Of a DNA stretch of 64,000 bases, positions 55,801-64,000 are shown in pieces. Position 1 is the stretch's first letter. Each line of letters begins with the position of its first letter. The DNA is from Geosiphon pyriformis (Eukaryota; Glomeromycota; Glomeromycetes; Archaeosporales; Geosiphonaceae): the NCBI GenBank assembly GCA_016748015.1, contig JAAOMT010000521.1, positions 9,613-73,612 on the forward strand, given 5' to 3'. The notes below the pieces were generated by a model. It ran no database searches. It was not told the origin of the DNA and was given only the letters and a program-made list of their open reading frames with translations. The translations under genes were made by a program, and so were the position numbers.

Positions 55801-58640
55801 ATTAATTTTTTAATAAATAAACTTTGTGACAAATTATAGATGGCTTATTTTTTTTGTAGTATCATATATTATAATGTTTGAAACATGTGTCTTAAAATAG
55901 ACAATACTATTTAATAGCTTAGTAGATATTTTTGTTTTTATCTGTGGTTAAAAAGTCTGCCAAATGCTTTTGTAAACATTATAATTGTTAACTTTTATGT
56001 AATTCTTAGGTTTTTTATATAATAAGTTCAATATTTATCTTGTTATCTAATGTTTGATTAATAATTTGCATTCTATTAAAGTTGGTTTTTTTTATATGCT
56101 TGTTTTTATTATGTTAATATATCAGTTTAAACAAATATAAGATTTTTTGGAGATCTTGAAACAAAGTTTTTAAAATAAGTTAGGAGAACTGAATGAGATA
56201 ATATTGTAATCAAAAACAATTAATTATATAACTTAATCATTGAATTAAATGAAATATATAATTAGTTAATATTTATATTATTTGAAACTCTGACTTTTAA
56301 CTTTATTTTTTCAAATATTTTATTTTACATATGTTAATTTTCAAAGACATTTGTCAGTTTTTGTTGTTATATAATAACATATAATAATAAAGATATGAAT
56401 AAAAAAAAAATTTGTTTATTTAAAGTTTTTGATGTATTCTTAATTGGTTTTTAATTAAGAATATGCTGTATAAAAGAAATTAAAACAGATTCTACTAAAA
56501 AACTTTTTTTAATTTATGGTGTTAAATAGTGTATTATGTATACTAATATAACTTTAAATACAGAAAAGAGTATTTTTCCAATTATTAATAGTAGCAAAAA
56601 ATTTCAATACCACTACATATAAAGATTTATATATATAAATATTATTGTTATTAAATCTTTTGAAATATATTATAAATAGATTCTGTAAAATTAAACTTAT
56701 AATAATTATATAACAATTTTAAAAAAAATATTATATTTAAACATAATTTTTATGTATATAATATAACATTTTTCTATAATATCTTACAATATATGTTTTT
56801 TAATAACCAATATTTTGAATACTTTTTTTTATAAAATTTTAAAAATATATTGTGTTTTATCTAATGAAAAAAATGATTAAAAGCTTAAAAATATAAAGCA
56901 TAAAAGTAGTATTTATGATTAAAAATTAATTTGATCAGATTTGAAAAAAAAAACTTGCAAACTATTTTTGCAATCTATAAAAAATAAAAAACAGTAACCA
57001 ATTTTGAAAATTTTGATCAGTATTATTTTTATGATAATGTAAATACTTACTTTAAATTCACTAATAACTTTTCAATAACTATAATATTGTATTTTAAAAA
57101 ATTGCTTGAATCTAAAAGATATATAAAATCTTTTATAATAAAAGTTTCAGTTAAATTTAATATTTAAATAATAAATTATATTAAAAAAAATATAATAACT
57201 TAAATACTTATCATGTATTCAACCAATTCATAATCTAATTTTAGAATTGGTTTTCTAGACTATAAAAAGAATTTCAATTGTTGAATATTTTAACAACTTA
57301 TTAGAATATAATATATAATAGTTTATCATAGTAATCAAAAAACTTATATTAATTGGTATTAATTTAGGGAAATTAGGTTAAAATTGAAAAATCTTTGGTT
57401 TTATCTTAATTAAGAGAATTAAAGTTGTCTTAAAAACTATAATCTTGAATAGCTCTTTTTTTTAATGTTATATATTTTTAATGAGTTTATTATGCAAAAA
57501 ATGTATAAAATATATTAGTTTAAATAAATAAAACCCAGATTTTTTTGTAAAAGCCTAATAAATTTCTCACTTGTAAAAATTTAATATCTTTAAAAATGTG
57601 TAAATTATTATTAAAATACATAGCATTTTCAAAATTAATTACAAGTTTTGATCAAATTTATAAATAGATAATATTTTTTTCAATTTTTTCACTAATGTAA
57701 TATAGAAACCATATATAAAATATTAAGTAACTAATAGAAAAAAAGTGCATAGTATCAACTTTAATTATGTTTAAGAATCTTAATTCTTTGATCACATTAT
57801 TATATTTTGGATATTCTTCTTTGAACATTAAATTTATAAATAATACAACATATTATCAACTTCTAAATATAAAAATGAGAAATTACAACTAGACTATAAT
57901 ATTAAAATTGAAATTTATTTCAAATATTCTTATTTATTATCTTTTTAATTAACAATTATTTGCAATAAATCTTTTATCAGCTCTAAAAAATTGGCTTTAA
58001 TTTGAAAATCAGGTTTTTTTTGAGTTAATTATTTAATTGTTAATGTTAAATTTTTTGGTTTAAATTTCTTGTCATAAATTGAAAAGGTTTTTGTAATAAC
58101 TATTTTTATTAATTTTACTTGAATTTTTGGCTCAAATAATCTCCTTAATTCCAATAGAAAATTTTTTTTAATGAATATTAAAGAAGTTTTTTTTAATTGC
58201 TTTTATTTAGAATTACAAAACAGAAATTTAAATTTAAATTAGAACCAAAGAGGTTTAAAGAATAAATATATATTTGAATTAAAAATACTATTTCCATTGT
58301 GATACAATTTTTTTGTATAATATTACATAATTTAAATCTTTTAATTCTGTCTAAACACTAATTATACACTAAATTAATATTATATCACATAAAAAAATAC
58401 TATTTTATTCTAAATGAAAAAGAAAAACTAAAGATCAAATTAGAAATACAAAAAAATTATATAAAAAACACATTATATTACTTCAAAAATGATTATAATA
58501 TTAAAGTAAATAAATTTAATGAACTAAATATTAGTAATAAAAAGTAAAATAATAATAATAACAATAAATAAAATAATATAGAAGATATAAAAGCTATAAT
58601 TAGAATAAATATAAAATTAAAAAAACTTAGTATAGTATAA
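52842..58640. other. AT-rich DNA, no gene recognised
   Basis: About 5.8 kb of extreme AT-rich sequence without a supported coding trace. Two overlapping short open stretches on opposite strands (55373-55588 and 55471-55719) are hydrophobic and low in complexity. I found no tandem array or clear terminal repeats. Confidence 0.55.
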
Positions 58641-58654
58641 AAAAATAACAATTA

Positions 58655-60495
58655 TCTAGAAAAAAGAAGCAAGATCTTTATATTAAAAAAAATACCAAAG
58701 TTAACTTATTATGATAAATATGAACCAAATAATTTATTTTCTAAAGCAGCAGCTAGAACTAAAAAATTACTACTTTTTTTAATATTAGTGATGCTTTAAC
58801 TAAGACTTACAATAGCTTAAATCTAATAAATCTTCAATCAATTCAAAAAGTAAGGTTAATTCATATGCTAGTTGAATAAAAAAAGAGCAAAAGTTAAAAA
58901 AACATTTAAAAAAACAACATGCTTAGTTAATTGTTTTTAAATAATCAAAAATGAGCTATTTTTGAATATATTATTTTGTTAAATAATAATAATAGACGTA
59001 AAAAAGTTAAAACTAGTTTGAAAATTGCCCAGAAGATTTTTATTAATGATAGTGTATGGAAAGCACGAAAAATTTGATATTTTGCAAAGTATTAATTGCT
59101 TAATAATAAGTTTTCAACATTAAAACATGAAAAATACCAAAAAATAATTAAAATAATTAATAATAAAAACATTGTAGAAAAATGTTATATTTGAATTAGA
59201 AGCCAAAACTTCAATGCCACTTCAACCATATTTAAAAAATTCATTAAGCATGAATTGTTTCCTAATATTAAAATAATAATAAAAAAACTATTAATTTTAT
59301 GGCTGCAGTAAAATAACTCAAAATTCTTAATTATTTATTTCAATAATATTATCAAAACTTATATTATGATAAACATAAAAAATATTTTAAAAAAAATATA
59401 TAAGCATAAAAAGTATATATTAAAGTATAAATTTATAAATTAAATATATTTTAATTTATTTAATAAAAAGAAAAAAAGAGTTCTTATAGTCCATATTAAA
59501 TATATTCTTTATTAAAATAATAACAAACATAACATATGGGTTAAGCATAAAAATTTGCCACTAAAAAAAAAATGAAAGATTAATTATGATTAGTAAATTT
59601 TTAACTAAAATTAATAGATATTTATGTTTACAACAAAATAATATAGAAAACTATTTTAATATACTAAAAAAAGCATGATGCTATTTGCAATCTGATATAA
59701 ATCAAGATAATTATTAAACAGCAGACCATTTTTTTAAACAAATTAAATATAAAACAATTTCAATTTTTGAGAAATTATATTTAGATTGTACAATTGTATT
59801 TGCTTTTAATAATAGTTTTAATTATACAGCATTTAGTAAAAATGCTTTAATTGCAAAAAGAATAAATTTAAATCTAGATAAAAAGCAATCATGAATGCAA
59901 AATACTTTTTTAGATTAGATAATTAATTATAATTAATAATCTTCTCAGAAACATATTTAGATAAAAAACTTTAAGAATTGTCTAAAAAATTAAACAAGTA
60001 TTAGTAAAATAAGAAAAATGGCTATCAAAAAAATTAGTATTAAAATGCCAAAAATGCAAAGAAAAAATCAAAAATTTTTCAAAAATTTTTTGTTGTGTAT
60101 GTCAAGTAATATCTTTGGAATCCAATTTTTTTGCTCAAAAAATACAATTAAAGAATTAATCGAAAATATAAGACATAAATGCATTTTTTTTCCAAAATTT
60201 CATTGCAAATTAAATTTTATTAAAAGATATTGGAGAGCTGCTAAAAGATATATACATAACAAATATGATTTTTTATGGAAAAAATTATAAAGAACAGTAT
60301 TTAAAAGTTTTGAATTAGTATTTTTAATAACTATTAAATGATTTTCAAGAAAATATTAGTGTTATATGAATCTTTATAAAAAAGATCTTAGTAGAAAATT
60401 AGTAGAATATGCTATAAAAAAGTATAAATCTCATAGAAAAATTTCAAATAATATTTTTAAAGAATTAGACAAATTAAATAATATTCAAACTTTAT
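58655..60495 (+). pseudogene. Decayed DDE-superfamily transposase of a fungal DNA transposon
   Basis: Fragments, in order, resemble a transposase family I recall from mushroom and mycorrhizal fungi. An N-terminal IPKLTYYDKYEPNN stretch lies near 58690-58735. An AFNNSFNY stretch near 59810-59835 stands where relatives have a VFAFDNS-type catalytic Asp. A CQKCK zinc-like pair lies near 60044-60060 and a CCVC pair near 60090, in shifted frames. The open piece 60018-60290 holds FFPKFHCKLNFIKRYWRAAK (relatives: FHCELNFIE, so the catalytic Glu is now Lys). A KYKSHRKI tail sits near 60420. Stops and frameshifts abound. No terminal inverted repeats found. The family assignment is from memory of conserved motifs, not a search. 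Confidence 0.7.
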
Positions 60496-60639
60496 AATAC
60501 TTTATTTGGTTTTATATTAAATAAAATTTTATTTTTATTATAAATAATATATTAAAAACAAATATATATTAACCAATAAAATTTAATTATATAAATAAAA
60601 ACACATAAAAATTTTTATTTAAAATTTTGAACCAATCTA

Positions 60640-62400
60640 CATTTTTGATGATTATAAATAGTTTATATTATAACAGATTTACTATCTAAAATTAATTAGA
60701 TTTATTCTTTTTCAATTTTAGTTTTTATGTATATAGCAGTAATTGTTTTTTGTTCTATAGTAGCTATATTGCCAAGTAAGAATGGTAATTTATTTGCTTT
60801 AAATTCGAAAAAAAATACGTTTAAAATTATGACATTTTTAGTAATCTTTGCTAAGAATATTGTAGTATTATTATAAAAAGAGTTTTACTGTTGTGTTGTA
60901 ACTTTATTTTTCAAAAATACAATATAGTAAAAATTCTGGTCTTTTAGCATTATAAAATAATTAAGTTGAATATAAAAGTGTCAAAATGGTTATTAGTTAT
61001 TATTATAAGATATTAATTGATTATTGAAACCAAATTTGTTATTGTTTAATTAAAAACGGTTTTGTAATATAAATTAGTTAGGTTGACCCAATTTTTTTGC
61101 TAATAATTAATAATTTTAAACTGGCTGTGATTGATAATATTGTTATAGTTATTATAAAACAGACTAATAATAAGTAAACTGGAGTTTTAATAAATAATAA
61201 ACAGATAATAATAAATAATATAAATGTTATTGTTAAAAAAAATAATATTGATTATTTTGTTTTTATTAGTTTCTTTGTATTTTTCGAAAATTATATTTAA
61301 ATATCTGAAAATTTTACAACAATAATAGTTTAATTGTTGAAATTAGTTGTTATATAATGAAGAGTTTTTTTGGTTTTGTTGTTAAGATAATTGGTATTTT
61401 TGTTGTTAATTGACAAAGTATGTTTCAACTTTTTTATAAGTTGATTAATATTTTTTTAGCTGTTAAGCTGGTTTTTCTAATTGTTAAGTTGACAAGTTTG
61501 GCATGATTGGCTTTTTTTATTGTTATTTTATAGTTTTTAGTATATTAAATAATAGTAATTAAATTTTCTAAAGCATATAATCGAACTTTTTTAATAAATT
61601 TGTTTTTGAGTTTAATAATAAATTGATTTAAAACTTGGATATAACAATAGTAAGCATTTGTTTTTAGCTGGTAAATTTTTTTAAGATGTTTGTTAAACTT
61701 CTTAATATAAGTTATAACAGATTCAAATAGTTTCTGTTTGATGTTTTAAAAATAATTTCGGAGAGTAATTAAAGTATTATTATTAATAAACTGTTTGAGA
61801 AAAGCAGTTTTAAAAGTTTGCCAATCTGTAAAAAAAATGGCCAAATTTTTAAATTATTTGTCTATAGTTTTTTTAAGAAAATAAGAAATTACTTATAGTA
61901 TTTTTTTGTCTTTATTATAATTAGTGGTTTTTGTTTCTTTTGTTTTTTTTCTTTTTTTCAATAAATTCAAAAGTGTTTTTTTTATAAATTAGTGTTTTTG
62001 AGTATTTACTTTGGTTTTCTTCTAAAAAATCAAAAAAATTAGTGGTAGTGTTAATTAATTTTAGCTATTGGATTGAATTTTTGGTAAAGTTTTCAAATCT
62101 TGAAAATTAATTGAGTGGTAAATTTAGTGGTTGTATTTAAGCAAGCAAAATTAAAAAAAATGTAATTAAAAATAATAATTTAGAACTGGTTTTTTGTTTA
62201 AATATTTACAAATATTGAAAGTTTGTTTTTGATATATTAAATATTGTATAAATAAGTTAGATGTTTTTTTTGTTTTTACTGCTTGTTTTAGGTTTAAATT
62301 CAAGTTTAAAACAAATTGTGAGTTAGCAGGATATTTTTTTTTATAAAACTTGATAATATTATAATCAAGTTTTTCAATATAAGTAGCACAAGTATCTGCA
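60640..62400 (-). pseudogene. Decayed Ty3/gypsy-like gag and protease remnant
   Basis: Read leftward on the minus strand. A stretch with YPANSQFVLN near 62310-62350 recalls the N-terminal module of element 3 gag. DWQTFKTAFLKQFIN and a LNQFIIKLKNKF stretch at about 61640-61850 match the gag core (copy 3 has FAKFKNALLKYFSN and LNQFIRGLK). A possible CCHC remnant lies near 61320. A protease trace AIYIKTKIEKE followed by LILDSKSVII at about 60665-60745 matches AMYTEATVNN and LDSGSAGSII in element 3. No reverse transcriptase or LTR is recognised. The copy is much more AT-rich than elements 1 and 2 and thus older. Confidence 0.6.
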
Positions 62401-64000
62401 CTAATATTTTTGGATTTTTATTTAAATCGTGAATTAAATTTCAAGAAGATTTTGTTTAATTTTTATAATATTGTAATTCTCAAAAAGATAATTATTAATT
62501 TAATTTTTAATATATTGAAAAAAAGTTTTCTTAAAACTGTGATTTTATCTCGAATTTTAAATAATTATTTATAATAAATATAAATTAACTGATACTATTC
62601 TAAAGTTATTATGTTAAATGCAATTACCACTTTAATTTAATTATTACTGTGTTATTTTTAAGAGAACATCAAATATTATTAAAGGTTTTTTTATCTTTTT
62701 TTGAATGTTGTTAACGTTATTTTTGCTGTTAATTCTACTGTTAATAAAAGTTAATAAATCTTTGATAAGCTAGTTTTTCTTTCAAAATATTTCTTTATAC
62801 TTTGAACTATATATATTATTAGACTTATAATAAATTAGCCAATTTTATGCCAATTACTTATATAGTTATTTTGCAGTAAAAATTGACTCTTTTACAGGAA
62901 AAATATTGTTTATAAGCTTTTTACAATATGTATAATTACTTTGCTGTAAAAATCAACTTTTTTTACAGAAAATTTCGACTGTAGACTATTCAATAATATA
63001 AATGAAAAAATAAAAGAAAATAAACTAAAAAAAAGGAAATGTAAAAGAAATTATTTCGAATTAAGATCTGAAAGTTATTAACAATTATTAAATTGGTAAT
63101 TAATTAATTTTAAAATTTTAGTAAGAAATAGTTAATTTCACAATAAGAATAATTAAAAATTTTTATGTTTTTCAAAGTAAGTTTTATTAAAATTAATTTG
63201 TATAAAAGATACTAAAAAAATATTGGTTCTAGTTAAAATATTTAGTAAAAAATACATTTTTTTAAAAAGAAAAGCTTTTTTTTATATAACTTATTATAAT
63301 ATTATTCTATAATATAATATTTTTTTTTTATTACTATTTTAATAAACTAAAAATACATTTTATTAAACTATAAGTTATTTCTGCAAACTATGAATTATTT
63401 AAATAAATTATTAAATATGTTGTCAAATTATTAAATATTTTGGCAAATTTAGAATATTATATATTTTAGTATATTATATAATCTAATTATCAAGTTATTA
63501 ATTAAATAATAATTCAAATAATTTGATAAGATAATAAGTAATAAATTAAAATAATAATATATACAAATTAATAATAAAAATTATAAGAATATTTTATGAT
63601 AAATAATATCTCAAATTTCAATGTTTATTAAAGCTGTTTAATAGAAATATTTGTTGATTTTTAGCTTTTTTTCCAAAATTAAGTAATTTCATAAATCTGT
63701 TTAAACTAAAAATTTATTATAATCTATTCAAAAATAATATAAACTGAAATTTTTATTATGTTTTTAACTATTAAATAGAAATTAAACTTTTATTTAACAG
63801 ATTTTTTATTTAAACTAAATTTAAATTAATATTAGTTTTTTTTTAATTTAATATAACCAGATAACTTGTTATTTAGATTTTGTATTTTAGTATTATTATT
63901 AATTAATTAAAACTAAACAAAAATTTTTTTTTTATTATATTTTTATTTTAAAAAAGTATATTTATTAGTTTAAAAACTAATATTTAATTATTTTGACTAA
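62401..64000. other. AT-rich DNA, no gene recognised
   Basis: Extreme AT-rich sequence to the window end. Only two related hairpins near 62873-62968 stand out (listed separately). Confidence 0.55.
62873..62968. repeat. Two related hairpin-forming repeats
   Basis: A GCAGTAAAA...TTTTACAG hairpin (62873-62898) recurs in a diverged form as CTGTAAAAA...TTTTTACAG (62944-62968). Similar flanking words (TATAGTTATTTTG and TATAATTACTTTG) precede both. Could be the remnant of a small inverted-repeat element, or chance in AT-rich DNA. Confidence 0.35.

Noticed and set aside
1-64000. CRISPR arrays, bacterial operons, tRNA or rRNA genes
   Set aside because: None seen. The tandem repeats present are minisatellites or LTR arrays without unique spacers, and I found no tRNA-like cloverleaf or rRNA stretch.

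Overview
The window holds no gene that I can assign to the host's own functions. It is a transposon graveyard in very AT-rich eukaryotic DNA, built from nested non-LTR (LINE) and LTR retrotransposons, one decayed DDE transposase and one decayed LTR-element remnant. The LINE (an ORF1 with RRM-like folds and a CCHC knuckle; an ORF2 with AP endonuclease, reverse transcriptase and RNase H) and the transposase resemble elements I know from arbuscular mycorrhizal fungi (Glomeromycotina) and other fungi. The AT-rich background fits that group. The taxonomic call is inference.

Layout. 1-1343: featureless AT-rich DNA. 1344-26690: LINE copy A (+), heavily decayed and split by three later insertions: LTR retrotransposon 1 (+, 5837-13766), a solo LTR (-, 13860-14672) and LTR retrotransposon 2 (-, 15981-25833). 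26691-32837: AT-rich DNA with a ~57-bp minisatellite (30160-30765). 32838-45795: LINE copy B (+), the best preserved, split by LTR retrotransposon 3 (+, 34321-40369), whose 3' LTR contains an assembly gap. 45945-52831: LINE copy C (-), tail to tail with B and flanked by a 10-bp target duplication. 52842-58640: AT-rich. 58655-60495: decayed DDE transposase (+). 60640-62400: decayed Ty3/gypsy-like gag-protease remnant (-). 62401-64000: AT-rich. Without insertions the three LINEs are about 6.7-6.9 kb each, so all are near full length.

The LTR elements are the most interesting part. Each encodes gag with a CCHC knuckle, a retropepsin, a Cys-rich module, a dUTPase and a second beta-rich domain. 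In elements 1 and 2 this is followed by Ty3/gypsy-type reverse transcriptase and RNase H, and in element 2 by integrase. The dUTPase therefore lies between protease and reverse transcriptase, a position I do not know from retroviruses. Element 3 keeps gag, protease and dUTPase in one continuous frame with five stop codons, has recognisable LTRs, primer-binding region, polypurine tract and 4-bp target duplication, and carries no reverse transcriptase, RNase H or integrase. It looks like a non-autonomous, dUTPase-coding retroelement.

Nearly all damage is C-to-T or G-to-A: stop codons replace Trp, Gln or Arg codons, all 11 differences I count between the LTRs of element 3 are transitions, and target duplications differ by transitions. 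This suggests decay of methylated cytosine or a RIP-like process. Coordinates of decayed copies are hand alignments and are approximate except where exact junctions are given.
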